From: JAWLHJ01 sp039587535
GTDB taxonomy: Bacteria; Gemmatimonadota; Gemmatimonadetes; Longimicrobiales; Gaopeijiaceae
Direction of reading: 5' to 3'
DNA: 64,000 nt
NCBI GenBank assembly: GCA_039587535.1
Contig: JBDHIF010000006.1
Coordinates: 45,169-109,168 of the forward strand
Position numbers and translations under genes: made by a program. The notes beneath the pieces are model-generated. The model saw only the letters and a program-made list of their open reading frames with translations. It searched no databases and was not told the DNA's origin. Below, one piece after another: positions 8,157 to 18,200 of the stretch; the stretch's first letter is position 1, and every line of letters starts with the position of its first letter.

Positions 8157-10354
8157 GCACCACCGCCGAGCACCACCGTAGGCGGAGCCTCGTTCGGCTG
8201 GGACTCAGTCCGGACCGATGGGACTACCTGGTCGCGCTTGCCGGGAACCCCAACGTGGGCAAGAGCACGGTGTTCAACCAACTCACCGGCCTCCGGCAGC
8301 ACACGGGGAACTGGCCAGGGAAGACCGTGGTGCGCGCCGAGGGAGCGTTCGCCCACGAGGGCAGCCGGGTGAAGGTGGTGGATCTGCCCGGCACCTACTC
8401 GTTGCAGGCTGGGAGCGTCGACGAGGAGGTCGCCCGTGACTTCATCCTGTTCGGTCGTCCAGACGTGACGGTGGTGGTCGTGGACGCAACGCGGCTGGAG
8501 CGGAACCTCAACCTGGTCATCCAGATTCTGGAGATCACGGACCGGGTCGTCGTCTTTCTCAATCTCATGGACGAGGCGCGCCGCCACGGCATCGGCGTGG
8601 ATGTGTCGAAGTTCGAGGCCGAGCTCGGGGTGCCGGTGGTCGCGGGCATCGCCCGCGAAGGGGTCGGTGTGGACGAGCTCCTGGACGCGGCGCACGCGGT
8701 GGCCACGGGCCGCCGCCGGAGCCGGCCCTTCCGCCTCGGTAGCCAGGGTTCGTCGGTCGAGGGAGCCGTGGCCGAGCTCAGCCAGGTTCTTGAAGAGGCC
8801 TACCCCGGTCTTCCGAACACCCGGTGGGTTTCGCTCCGGCTGCTCAACGCGGACGAGGCGGTGCGCGAGGCTGTCCACTCTGGAGAGCTGGGCGAGGTGG
8901 GTCCCGGCGGGGACGGGCAGATCAGAACCGCGCCGCCGGAGCTTCAGCGGAACCGAATTCTCGAGACAGCCAGCCGCCTCCGTTGGGAGCTTCCCGCGGA
9001 CTTTCACGACCGCGTGACGGAGCGGGCCTACCGGGCCGCCGAGGAGATCACGAGCCGGGTTCGTCTCGGAGGACTCAAGAAGGCCGGGTTCGCCTTCGAC
9101 CGTAAGCTCGATCGGCTGCTCACCAGCCGGTTGTGGGGATTCCCTCTTATGCTGGGAATCCTGGCCGTCGTCTTCTGGCTGACCATCGCGGGAGCCAACG
9201 TGCCTTCGGCCATGCTTGCCTCGCTGCTCCTGGACACGGTGCACCCTTGGCTGAAGGGGTTGGCGTCCGCCGCCGGGCTTCCGTGGTGGCTGGACGGCTT
9301 CATCATCGACGGTGTGTATCTGTCCACCGCCTGGGTCGTCAGCGTCATGCTGCCGCCCATGGCGATCTTCTTCCCCCTCTTCACCTTGCTGGAGGACTTC
9401 GGTTACCTGCCGAGAGTCGCGTTCAATCTCGATGCCCTCTTTCGGAGGGCCGGGGCACACGGGAAGCAGGCGCTCACCATGTGCATGGGCTTCGGCTGCA
9501 ACGCGGCGGGGGTCGTTTCTACGCGGGTCATCGACAGCCCTCGAGAGCGGCTCATTGCGATCATCACCAACAATTTCTCGCTCTGCAACGGCCGTTGGCC
9601 CACTCAGATTCTCATTGCCACGATCTTCATCGGGGCGCTGGCGCCGGGGGTCCTGGGCGGCGTAGTGAGTGCCGCCGCAGTCGTGGGCATCGCCCTGTTC
9701 GGCATCGTCATGATGTTCGTGTCATCTTGGCTGCTGTCCCGGACGGTGCTCCGGGGCGAGGCTTCGAGCTTCAGCCTCGAGCTACCTCCGTATCGTCCGC
9801 CGCGCATCCTGCAGACGCTGTACACGTCGATCATCGACCGGACGCTCATCGTGCTGTGGCGGGCAGTCCTCTTCGCTGTGCCCGCAGGAGCGGTGATATG
9901 GCTCATCTCGAACATCCCGGTGGGTGAGGCGAGCCTGGCAGCGCACGTGGTGGACGCCCTGGATCCGTTCGGGATGCTCATCGGGCTGAACGGCGTCATC
10001 ATGCTGGCGTACGTGGTGGCCATTCCGGCCAACGAGATCGTCATCCCCACGGTCTTGATGCTCACCGTTCTCACCGGGGGCATGGACGGTGGCGCTGGGG
10101 CGGGTGTGATGTTCGAGCTGGAGTCTGTGGACGAGACCGGCGAGCTCCTCCGGTCAGCGGGGTGGACGCTCCTCACTGCGGTGAACCTCATGCTGTTCAG
10201 CCTGCTCCATAATCCGTGCTCGACGACCATCTACACCATCTACAAGGAGACACGGAGCGCCAGGTGGACCACGGTGGCGACGCTCATGCCCGTGGCCATG
10301 GGGCTCGTCGTGTGCTTCCTGGTGGCTCAGCTCTGGCGGATCCTCGCAAGTTGA
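8153..10354 (+). CDS. feoB: Ferrous iron transporter B
   Basis: FeoB imports Fe(II) across the inner membrane, with a cytoplasmic G domain that hydrolyses GTP. Visible G motifs are GNPNVGKSTVFNQLTG (residues 31-46), DLPGTYSL and NLMDEA. Two gate regions follow in the membrane domain: CMGFGCNAAGV and FSLCNGRWPTQI. The protein of about 733 residues matches the family length. I chose the GTG at 8153 because it overlaps the preceding stop (GTGA) and has GGAGG seven bases upstream; an in-frame ATG at 8105 lies inside the regulator gene. It is coupled to the DtxR-FeoA fusion, which supplies the FeoA-like partner normally encoded as a separate small gene. Confidence 0.95.
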   Translation: MSTTAEHHRRRSLVRLGLSPDRWDYLVALAGNPNVGKSTVFNQLTGLRQHTGNWPGKTVVRAEGAFAHEGSRVKVVDLPGTYSLQAGSVDEEVARDFILFGRPDVTVVVVDATRLERNLNLVIQILEITDRVVVFLNLMDEARRHGIGVDVSKFEAELGVPVVAGIAREGVGVDELLDAAHAVATGRRRSRPFRLGSQGSSVEGAVAELSQVLEEAYPGLPNTRWVSLRLLNADEAVREAVHSGELGEVGPGGDGQIRTAPPELQRNRILETASRLRWELPADFHDRVTERAYRAAEEITSRVRLGGLKKAGFAFDRKLDRLLTSRLWGFPLMLGILAVVFWLTIAGANVPSAMLASLLLDTVHPWLKGLASAAGLPWWLDGFIIDGVYLSTAWVVSVMLPPMAIFFPLFTLLEDFGYLPRVAFNLDALFRRAGAHGKQALTMCMGFGCNAAGVVSTRVIDSPRERLIAIITNNFSLCNGRWPTQILIATIFIGALAPGVLGGVVSAAAVVGIALFGIVMMFVSSWLLSRTVLRGEASSFSLELPPYRPPRILQTLYTSIIDRTLIVLWRAVLFAVPAGAVIWLISNIPVGEASLAAHVVDALDPFGMLIGLNGVIMLAYVVAIPANEIVIPTVLMLTVLTGGMDGGAGAGVMFELESVDETGELLRSAGWTLLTAVNLMLFSLLHNPCSTTIYTIYKETRSARWTTVATLMPVAMGLVVCFLVAQLWRILAS

Positions 10355-10370
10355 GCCTTGCAGCAAGGCT
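10354..10370 (+). terminator. Hairpin overlapping the feoB stop
   Basis: AGCCTTG and CAAGGCT form a perfect 7-base stem with a CAG loop, beginning at the last base of the feoB stop codon. There is no following T run, so it may be a weak or Rho-assisted terminator or an mRNA 3'-end stabiliser rather than a canonical intrinsic terminator. Confidence 0.35.
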
Positions 10371-10448
10371 CTCCCGTCGGCTGGCGTGACGGAGCGTTCC
10401 TGAACAGCTTCCGACGTCACTCGCGCGCTACCGTAGAAGGGGATCTTC

Positions 10449-11267
10449 ATGCTCGATTTCGACGCCCTGCTCATGAATGCGTCCACGGTCATCGCCTCCT
10501 GGGCGCCTCGGGTGTTCGGGGCTATGGCCGTCGTGGTGATCGGCCTACTCGTGGCCCGTTGGGTGAAGAGGCTGACCCAACGAGGACTAGAGCGGGGCGG
10601 CGTGGACGAGATGCTGATCCCCTTCCTTTCGGGGCTGGCGCACGCGCTCCTCGCGGTGGTGGTCGTCATGGCGGCGGTGAATACACTCGGCGTCCCGACC
10701 ACCTCGTTCGTGGCCATCCTGGGTGCGGCCGGCTTGGCCGTTGCGCTCGCGTTCCAGGATACGTTAGGGAACTTCTCGGCAGGCGTCATGCTGCTGACGT
10801 TCAGGCCCTTCGACCTCGCGGACTTCGTTACCATCGGCGGAGAATCGGGCACCGTGATGTCCCTCGGGATCTTCTCCACCGTCTTGGCAACGCCGGACAA
10901 CGTGGAGATCCGCATCCCGAATTCGCGGGTGTTCGGGCAGACCATACGGAATTTCTCCGCCAATGAGACCCGCAGAATCGACTTGGTCATGGGGGTGGGG
11001 TACGACGATGACCTGGGCTTGGCCATTCGTACCTGCATCGACGTCGTGTCGGCGGACCCGAGGGTGCTCGAGGATCCCGAGCTCGTGGTTGCGGTACACG
11101 AGTTGGCGGACTCCTCGGTAAATCTCGTGGTGCGTCCTTGGGTGGCGTCCTCGGATTACTGGACGACGCGCTGGGACCTCACGAGGGCGCTCAAGGAGAA
11201 CCTGGAGGCCGCGGGTTGTTCCATTCCGTTCCCACAACGCGACGTACACCTACATCAGACGAGTTGA
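10449..11267 (+). CDS. mscS: MscS-family small-conductance mechanosensitive channel
   Basis: The 272-residue protein has the MscS layout: three membrane helices in the first 110 residues, the pore-lining glycine/alanine-rich helix (AILGAAGLAVALAFQDTLGN, about residues 96-115), the beta domain (FRPFDLADFVTI, IPNSRVFGQTI) and an alpha/beta cytoplasmic vestibule. It releases solutes when the membrane is stretched by hypo-osmotic shock. An AAGGGGA ribosome-binding site precedes the ATG. It sits 94 bases after feoB, separated by a hairpin, so it may be transcribed independently or by read-through. Confidence 0.92.
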   Translation: MLDFDALLMNASTVIASWAPRVFGAMAVVVIGLLVARWVKRLTQRGLERGGVDEMLIPFLSGLAHALLAVVVVMAAVNTLGVPTTSFVAILGAAGLAVALAFQDTLGNFSAGVMLLTFRPFDLADFVTIGGESGTVMSLGIFSTVLATPDNVEIRIPNSRVFGQTIRNFSANETRRIDLVMGVGYDDDLGLAIRTCIDVVSADPRVLEDPELVVAVHELADSSVNLVVRPWVASSDYWTTRWDLTRALKENLEAAGCSIPFPQRDVHLHQTS

Positions 11268-11275
11268 GCTTCAAG

Positions 11276-11950
11276 ATGCGTATGTTTTCTGTTGGACCTC
11301 TCCTGTGTGCGGCCTTGGTGGTGACTCTGGCCGCGACGCCCCGGAACGTGGATGCGCAGAGCATTGGCGTGGCGCCCCGGGCGGGCACCTTGGGGCTGGG
11401 GGCGGACCTGGGATTGGAGCTGGGCGGGCGCCTGGTCATGCGAGGTGGCGTGGGCGTGATGCCCTTCGAGTTCTCGGGGACGTTCGACGACATCGAGATG
11501 ACGCTCGAGCTGCCGAAGACGTGGTACAACGTCGGGCTGGATCTGTACCTGACCAGCGTCATGCGGCTCGGGGGAGGCGTCATCTTCAAGTCGGAGGGCC
11601 CGAAGCTCTCGGCGAACCCGACGGCGCCGCTGGAAATCGGGAATCAGCTTTACACGCCCGACGAGATCGGCACGCTCACGGGCACGCTCGATTCGGGTGG
11701 GCAGGCGCCCTATGTGCTCGTGGGATTTGGTAAGCACACCCGAGGCGTCGGGCTTACGCTCGATCTCGGCGTAGCCTTCCAGAAGGAGACCCGCGTGACC
11801 CTCGACGCTTCCGGAGGGATTCTTTCGGACGACCCGACGTTCCGGCAGGAGCTGGAGACCGAGGCTCGAAACTTCGAGGACGATCTCCCGACCTACATTG
11901 ATCTTTGGCCCATCCTCAGCTTGGGTGTCCGAATCGGCCTCGGAGGCTGA
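11276..11950 (+). CDS. Secreted outer-membrane beta-barrel-like protein, unknown function
   Basis: About 224 residues with a signal peptide (MRMFSVGPLLCAALVVTLAA, cleaved near VDAQ). Alternating hydrophobic strands rich in glycine follow (LGADLGLELGGRL, VMRGGVGVMPFEF, YNVGLDLYLTSVMRLGGGV) and the chain ends in WPILSLGVRIGLGG, as expected for a small outer-membrane barrel. The ATG at 11276 lies 9 bases after the mscS stop. The same frame is open further upstream inside mscS, but the signal peptide decides this start. No enzymatic motif is visible; family not recognised. Confidence 0.7.
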   Translation: MRMFSVGPLLCAALVVTLAATPRNVDAQSIGVAPRAGTLGLGADLGLELGGRLVMRGGVGVMPFEFSGTFDDIEMTLELPKTWYNVGLDLYLTSVMRLGGGVIFKSEGPKLSANPTAPLEIGNQLYTPDEIGTLTGTLDSGGQAPYVLVGFGKHTRGVGLTLDLGVAFQKETRVTLDASGGILSDDPTFRQELETEARNFEDDLPTYIDLWPILSLGVRIGLGG

Positions 11951-11961
11951 GGGGCAGAACC

Positions 11962-12642
11962 ATGTGCGAGGGCGCGCGGGACCTGCGGGTCGAAGTCGGG
12001 GATCGTGGCGAGGTGTCGGCGCTCCTCAGCGAGGCGCGCGGAACGCCTCGCGCGGCGTTCGTGTTCGGGCACGGGGCGGGGGCCGGGATGCGGCATCCGT
12101 TCATGGAATCGGTGGTCGAGCGGTTGGCGTCGCTGGGGATCACCACCTTGCGGTATCAGTTCCCATACATGGAGGCAGGTCGAAAGGCTCCGGATCGCCC
12201 TCCCGTGCTGGTCGCTACCGTGAGGGCGGCCGTGCGAGAGGCAGCGGCGCGGTTCGCGGACGTCCCGTTGGTGGCCGGCGGGAAGTCCATGGGCGGGCGG
12301 ATGACCTCCACGGCGGCTGCCGAAGAGCCTCTCCCCCACGTCAGGGGGCTGGCCTTCTTCGGTTTCCCGCTGCATGCGGCGGGGCGAGATTCGGACGAGC
12401 GGGGCGCCCACCTGGCGGATGTCGGCCTTCCGATGCTCTTCCTCCAAGGGACGCGGGATCGCCTCGCCAACCTGGGACTGTTGGAGCCCCTGCTGGCTGC
12501 CGTCCGTCCGAAGCCTACGCTTCATGTGCTCGACGGCGCGGACCACGGGTTCCACGTATTGAAGCGCTCTGGGCGGACCGACGACGAGGTGCTGGACGAG
12601 GCATGCGAGACGTTCGCCGCGTGGGCAGGGAGCCTGTCGTGA
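11962..12642 (+). CDS. Alpha/beta-hydrolase of the Tex30/KANL3-like family
   Basis: The 226-residue protein carries FGHGAGAGMRHPFM (residues about 35-48) and a nucleophile-like GGKSMGGRM turn, both typical of the small COG3571/Tex30 alpha/beta-hydrolase family. An acid region (LQGTRDRLANL) and a C-terminal histidine in DGADHGFHV complete a plausible Ser-Asp-His triad. The ATG at 11962 has GAGGGG upstream; in-frame codons before it lie inside the preceding gene. It overlaps the next gene by one base (TGATG), so both are translated together. The substrate is unknown; the family is widespread and largely uncharacterised. Confidence 0.75.
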   Translation: MCEGARDLRVEVGDRGEVSALLSEARGTPRAAFVFGHGAGAGMRHPFMESVVERLASLGITTLRYQFPYMEAGRKAPDRPPVLVATVRAAVREAAARFADVPLVAGGKSMGGRMTSTAAAEEPLPHVRGLAFFGFPLHAAGRDSDERGAHLADVGLPMLFLQGTRDRLANLGLLEPLLAAVRPKPTLHVLDGADHGFHVLKRSGRTDDEVLDEACETFAAWAGSLS

Positions 12643-13919
12643 TGCGGCGGGCGAGGGCGGTGTTTTGGGTCATCGCCGTGTTGATCCCGGGTTGTGCGTT
12701 GCCCGTACAGGCCCAGGCGCCGGCCTCACGCCTTGATCGAGTGATCCACGGCCTCTCGTACCGGGCTCTGCCCGGGACCCCAGCGGGCGTCGTGGAAGGA
12801 GTGGGGGAGGGAGTCGTGCTTTCGCCACACGACCCCAGCGTACGCTATCGCGTGGACGACCGGGTCCACCGCTCCATCGATGGGGGAGGCACTTGGAATG
12901 CAGCGAGCCCCGTCCTCGGCTCGGGACAGCTCACGGTGATTGCGGAGAGCCCGGTCGAGCCGGGCCTTCTCTGGGCGGGGAGTGAAGACGGATCGCTCCA
13001 TCTGACCCGCGACGGGGGCCTATCGTGGACCGACGTCGCCTTCGAGCTCCTCGATCCCCCTGCCGGTGGATCCGCAGACGGGGGTGACTGGCCTTCGACG
13101 GGCGTCGCGGTCGGTGCGCCGGTGCGCGAGGTGGTCCCGTCCGCGAACCGGGGCGGTACCGCCTACGTAAGACTGGGGGTCGCCGAAGGCATGGACCCGA
13201 GCCCGCTCCTGTTCCGAACCGACGATTACGGCGAGGAATGGATCTTATTGACCGGCCCCGGGACTGGGCTTCCGGAAGACGACCCGTTGACGGCGTTCGC
13301 GGAGGACCCTGAGGGATCCGATCTCCTCTTCGTGGGGACTCGGGCAGGCGTTCACGTCTCCTTCGACGACGGAGGCTCCTGGGACCTGTTCCGACTCGAC
13401 ATGCCTGAGGCGGCCATCGCCGACCTCCGCATCGTGCGGGGCCACCTTCTCGTGCAAACGCAGTCTTACGGCCGCTTCGTGCTGGACGAGATCGGACCGC
13501 TCCGGCAGGTGATGCGCGGATTGCTCACCGGCGAGCCGTATCTGTTCGAGCTCCCGCCGGTGACGGTGGCCGGAGAAGGGCGGAGCGAGTCGGTGGGTGC
13601 CGGGCGGGCTTCCGACACACCGTTCGCGGTGCCCCCCATCGCGTTCCTCGATTATCTCCTGCCGTCGTTCGTTCGGCGGGTCCAGATCGATGTGCTGGAC
13701 GGGCAGGGCCGCTGGCTCACGACCGTGCGAGGCGAGGAGCGTCCTCCAGGCGGCCAGCGCCCGCAGGGTACGCGTGCCGGAGTCCACAGGGTGACCTGGG
13801 ATCTGTCCTACGCCGGTGAGGATGGCCTCGTCCAGACGGTACCTCCGGGTAGCTACACAGTCCGGATGACCGTCGACGGACTCGTCCGTGAACGAATCCT
13901 GGAGGTCGTCGGCGGCTGA
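12642..13919 (+). CDS. Secreted BNR/sortilin-like beta-propeller protein
   Basis: The 425-residue protein begins with a signal sequence (hydrophobic to residue 25; LIPGC could be a lipobox, VQAQA a signal-peptidase I site). It has repeated Asp-box-like motifs characteristic of BNR propellers: VHRSIDGGGTWNAA, LHLTRDGGLSWTDV, LFRTDDYGEEWILL and VHVSFDDGGSWDLF. The C-terminal 90 residues look like a beta-sandwich with FlgD-like strands (GVHRVTWDLSYAGEDG and PPGSYTVRMTVDG). The start ATG overlaps the upstream stop. Such proteins are probably extracellular binding or structural proteins; no catalytic residues are evident. Confidence 0.75.
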   Translation: MRRARAVFWVIAVLIPGCALPVQAQAPASRLDRVIHGLSYRALPGTPAGVVEGVGEGVVLSPHDPSVRYRVDDRVHRSIDGGGTWNAASPVLGSGQLTVIAESPVEPGLLWAGSEDGSLHLTRDGGLSWTDVAFELLDPPAGGSADGGDWPSTGVAVGAPVREVVPSANRGGTAYVRLGVAEGMDPSPLLFRTDDYGEEWILLTGPGTGLPEDDPLTAFAEDPEGSDLLFVGTRAGVHVSFDDGGSWDLFRLDMPEAAIADLRIVRGHLLVQTQSYGRFVLDEIGPLRQVMRGLLTGEPYLFELPPVTVAGEGRSESVGAGRASDTPFAVPPIAFLDYLLPSFVRRVQIDVLDGQGRWLTTVRGEERPPGGQRPQGTRAGVHRVTWDLSYAGEDGLVQTVPPGSYTVRMTVDGLVRERILEVVGG

Positions 13920-13931
13920 CGCGGTATTCTC

Positions 13932-15248
13932 TCAGACGCCCGACCAGAGGCCTGGGGCCGTGGCGAGTTGACGGGCGACGGACTGCAGATCGGGCTCGAC
14001 GAGATCCTCACCGAACGTTCCGAGCCAAGCGATCACCAGGTCCCGCCGTGGCGACACGTAGAGGAACTGTCCTCCCCATCCGCCCTTCCCGAAGTCACCG
14101 TCGGGAAACACCACGTCACACTGCCACGCGGCGTGCGTCGGCAGGCTGCCCGCGGACGCATAGGTCGTCTCGAAGGCCGGCGGGGGGAATAGCTCGGGCC
14201 GCGCGTCCTCGAGCAGCTTCTCGTGGAAGCGCTCCTGCTCGAGCACGAAAAGACCCAGGCGCCCGAGGTCGCGCAGGGTGCTCACCAGACCGCCATGGGC
14301 CGCGGCGGCTTCACCCTGCTCGTAGTCTCCAGAGACCATCGAAACTTCCCGCTCCGCGCCGACATGACGCCAGACCCTCTGGGAGAGGAGATCGGGATAT
14401 CGCTGGCCGGTCACCGTCTCGGCAAGGCGCATGAGCAGGCTGGTGTTGGCCGACGCGTACTCGTAACGCGTCCCTTGGGGCTCACGTTGAGCCATGCCCG
14501 CCATATGCGCCGCGAAGGAGACGGTGGGGAGATCGGGCTGGAGGCCGACGGAGCGCTCCATCACCAGCATGCAGGATTCGATATCAGCGTATGCTGCGGC
14601 GTCTTCGGGACAGTCGATTCCCGAGGCCATGTCGAGCACGTTCCGGACGGTCACGCCAGCCCACCCGCTCGACGCGAGCTCCGGGAGGTAGCGCTCCACC
14701 GACTCAGTGGTGTCGATGAGGCCCTCGTCCTGAAGCATCGAGACGAGCAGTCCCGCCATCATCTTGCTGATGCTCCAGTAGAGATGCCGGTCCTCGGGAC
14801 CCATCTGTACGTACCGCTCGTACACGATGTCGCCGCGGTGCATCACGATGAAGCCGTCCACCCGGTCGTCTGCGGTCACGTACTCATCCAGCGTGACGGC
14901 GCCTCGGTCGCGAGTTTCGACCATATAGCTCGCGACTTCCGCTCTCGTGGCGTCACGAACGGGGCGGACGGCCTCGCCCCCGTCCAGGGCGACCGTCCGG
15001 ACAAGGCTCTCGACATTGAGGTGGCCGAAGCGCATGAGATCGCCACCGAACCAACCGCTCACGTAGTCCCATCGGGCGCGGAGGTCCTCCGCTTCCTGGG
15101 CGGTGAAGGGCCCGGCATATGCGATGGAGCCGGCTGCGCCCGGGGATCCGTTCGTGGCCGCCTGGGGCCGATCGCACGCCGCGGCGCCGAGGACCACCGC
15201 CAGGAGCACGGCGCCCACCGGTGCACCGAAGTGGTGGGAGGCCCTCAT
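13932..15248 (-). CDS. Serine hydrolase of the beta-lactamase/class C fold, lipoprotein
   Basis: The 438-residue protein has a lipoprotein signal (VLLAVVLGAAAC, cysteine at about residue 24) and a penicillin-binding/beta-lactamase fold. The catalytic SxxK is SISK in YWSISKMMAGLL; a YAS/N-type second motif lies in YEYASANTS; a KGGWGGQ segment takes the place of the KTG strand. Such family members are carboxylesterases, DD-peptidases or amide hydrolases more often than true beta-lactamases. I set the start at the ATG at 15248 because it overlaps the upstream stop (ATGA) and puts the signal peptide at the N-terminus. It is coupled to the kinase/aminotransferase fusion gene. Confidence 0.85.
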   Translation of the reverse strand: MRASHHFGAPVGAVLLAVVLGAAACDRPQAATNGSPGAAGSIAYAGPFTAQEAEDLRARWDYVSGWFGGDLMRFGHLNVESLVRTVALDGGEAVRPVRDATRAEVASYMVETRDRGAVTLDEYVTADDRVDGFIVMHRGDIVYERYVQMGPEDRHLYWSISKMMAGLLVSMLQDEGLIDTTESVERYLPELASSGWAGVTVRNVLDMASGIDCPEDAAAYADIESCMLVMERSVGLQPDLPTVSFAAHMAGMAQREPQGTRYEYASANTSLLMRLAETVTGQRYPDLLSQRVWRHVGAEREVSMVSGDYEQGEAAAAHGGLVSTLRDLGRLGLFVLEQERFHEKLLEDARPELFPPPAFETTYASAGSLPTHAAWQCDVVFPDGDFGKGGWGGQFLYVSPRRDLVIAWLGTFGEDLVEPDLQSVARQLATAPGLWSGV

Positions 15249-18200
15249 GGCTCGGTGCCCGTCCCGGGGTGTTCGGCCAGCCAACGCACCGCGTCTTCCC
15301 CCAACACCTGGTCTAGCTCCTCGACGAGCCTCTCGCCATCGGCTTCGTTGAACGGCATGGGAGGCTTGATCTTGAGCACGTTGTGATTCGGTCCGTCAGC
15401 GCTGAGGAGAACGCCTCGTTCGGCCATCCGGTCGATCACGTAGCGTGCCATCGCGGGGGCGGGGGTCTTCGCGGCTCGGTCAGTGACGAGCTCCACGCCG
15501 AGGAAGAGCCCCCGGCCGCGGATGTCGCCTACCACGTCGTGACGGGTGGAGAGCGAGGCCAGGGACCCTTTGAGGGTGCCTCCCAGAACGGCCGCTTTGT
15601 CCTGGAGCCGCTCTTCCGCCAGAACGTCCAGCACCGCGAGCCCGATGGCCGCGGAGACGGGATTCCCACCAAAGGTGCTGAAGAACTCCATGCCGTTGTC
15701 GAAGGACACCGCGATCTCGGGTGTGGTGACGACCGCGCCGATGGGATGGCCGTTTCCGATCGGCTTCCCGAGCGTCACGATGTCCGGCACCACGTCCTGC
15801 GCCGCGAAGGACCAGAAGTCACTTCCAATGCGGCCAAAACCGGTCTGGATCTCGTCGGCGATGCACACGGCTCCGGCCTGACGGGCGTGACGATATGCAG
15901 CCTCCAGGTACCCCGGTGGGGGCTCGATCTGCCCGGCGCAGGACGGGTAGGTCTCGGCGATGAAGGCGGCCGGCGTGATGGATGCGCCGCGGAGCTCCGC
16001 GAACGCGTCCCGGACATGGCCCGCATATCTCTGGGCTCGATCGGGGATTTCACGGCCGTAACGCCCTCGGTACTCGTCGGGGGTAGGAACGGCACGGACC
16101 CACGGTGGAGCGCCCATGCCGCCTTCACCCGCGAACTTGTAGTGGCTCACGTCGATGAGCGTCTGCGTGTGCCCGTGGTAGCCGCCCTCGAGAGCCACGA
16201 CCCCCGACCCATTGGTGTGCGCCCTGGCCAGGCGCAGGGCCAGCTCGTTGGCCTCGCTGCCGGAGTTGACGAAGAAGCAGCAGGACAGGGGGTCGGGCAG
16301 CAGGTCGGCGAGTCGCTCGGCGTAGGTGACGACCGTCTCGTGGAGATACCGGGTATTCGTGTTGAGCACGGCCATCTGGCGCTGCCCCGCGCGAACCACT
16401 GCCGGGTGCTCGTGGCCGACGTGGGCCACGTTGTTCACGCAGTCGATGTAGGCCCGTCCCAACGGGTCGTACAGGCGCGATCCACGACCCCGCACGATGT
16501 GGATGGGAGATGCGTAGGAGAGGGACAGATTCGGAGGGAGCGCGTTGGACCGACGCTCCCGGAAGTCTTCCGGCTCCCGGTACGTCGCGTCTACCGGGAG
16601 GCGCAGGATCACGTTCGGATCCGGAGAGAACGAGGCCCAGACGCTTCGCTCCCGGGGAAGCGCGACGCCGGGGAAGTCCCCACCGTGGCCCAGGAAATGG
16701 GTGACGATCTGGAAGTGCAGGTGGGGTGGCCAGTCCCCGTTTTCCGGAGGGGCGCCGAGCCGCGCGAAGGTAGCCCCGGCCTCCAGGTCCTTCCCGAGCT
16801 CCAGGTCCTCGGTGGACTCCGCCGACAGGTGGCCGTACAGTGTCCAGAATCGCCCATGCGGGGACGAATGCTCGAGCACGACCGTGGGGCCATAATCGAG
16901 ACGTGTCGCGTTGTTCTCGATGGCCCGTACCTTTCCGGCCAGAGGGGCCCGAACCTCTGACCCCGCGTCGGCGAACAGGTCGATCCCCAGATGGACCGTG
17001 CGTCGCTCCCTGGGATCCCCTCCGCGCCCGGCGAATTGGTCGGTGAGATAGAAGGGTCGAGGCTCCAGGTACCTGCCCACGCCGACGACTGCGCCGGCTC
17101 GGTCGATGATGCCCTGGATGCGGCGCTGGAAGGCGTCAGTGTCGTCGGTGTCGTGCCCGTCGACATCCGCGCTCTCCACGCTCAGGTCGAGAACCGCGAT
17201 GTCCCCTTCGTCCTCGGGAAGGTCCATCACGGGTTCAGGCGCCTGATCCCGAAGCCATGCCATGAGATGTGGCGTCCGCACGTTCGCTGCATGCCCGCAC
17301 GCGTCACGAAGGACCCCCCGCAGGAACTTGTCGGGGATCCCGTCGAGCTTCTCGAGAACGGCCCAGGCTGGAGTCTCGGAAACGAAGTGCGAATCGTCCA
17401 CCGATTCGCCGTGGTTTCGCCTCCACGCTGCTACGCTCACGCTCTGCCCCAGGCGCGCACGGGCCAGGGTGAAGATCACGTCGATCTCCGACTCCAGGAG
17501 CGGGGTCGCGTCATTGAACCCACGCACGATGGCAGCCGCGGCGTTGATCGGATCGGGCACGCCCAGGACTGCGTACGCGATGGCGATGGCCAGATCGAAG
17601 ACACGGGGTGCGGAGTGGGCGTCCCCGAAGTCGATGAAGCCCGTGACGTAGCGGCGGGTTCCGTCCGGCTCCGAGACGAGGACGTTGTGGTCGTTGATGT
17701 CTCCGTGGATGATCTGCGAGCCCAGCCCCAGAAAATCGTGACCGCGCTCGTCGAAAGCCCGGTGAGCGTTCTCGATGAGCTGACGCTGGTGGCCGCTGAA
17801 CAGGTCCAGGCAGCGCTCCATCACGCTGCCGGCACTGCCCAGCGCCCAGTCGAAATCGAATCGAGCCGGTGGGTGGTCGGGGTAACCTCCCAGCGCGCTC
17901 ACCAACTCCGCTACCCGCTTACCGAAGTCGTAAAGCAGCGCGTCGGATCGGGGCCGAGCGTTCGCGAGTAGCGTCCCCGGAAGGAAGTCGACGACACGGA
18001 TACGGTGGGCGTTTCCACGCGCGTCCTCGAATTCCACCAGGTGCTCCCCAGACGTGGCGGGACGTACGCCCGGCACCAGCCCTTCCGTCTCGGAGGCCAG
18101 CTTCACGAGCATCTCCGTCTCGAACCGCAAGATGGGATCGGGCTCCTCGGGCGAGCTGATCTTCACCACGTACCGCGATCCGTCCTCAGCCCGGAGCAGG

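Noticed and set aside
11898..12641. Open frame upstream of and continuous with the BNR protein
   Set aside because: It lies over the Tex30-like hydrolase in another frame; the signal peptide and the TGATG overlap place the true start at 12642.
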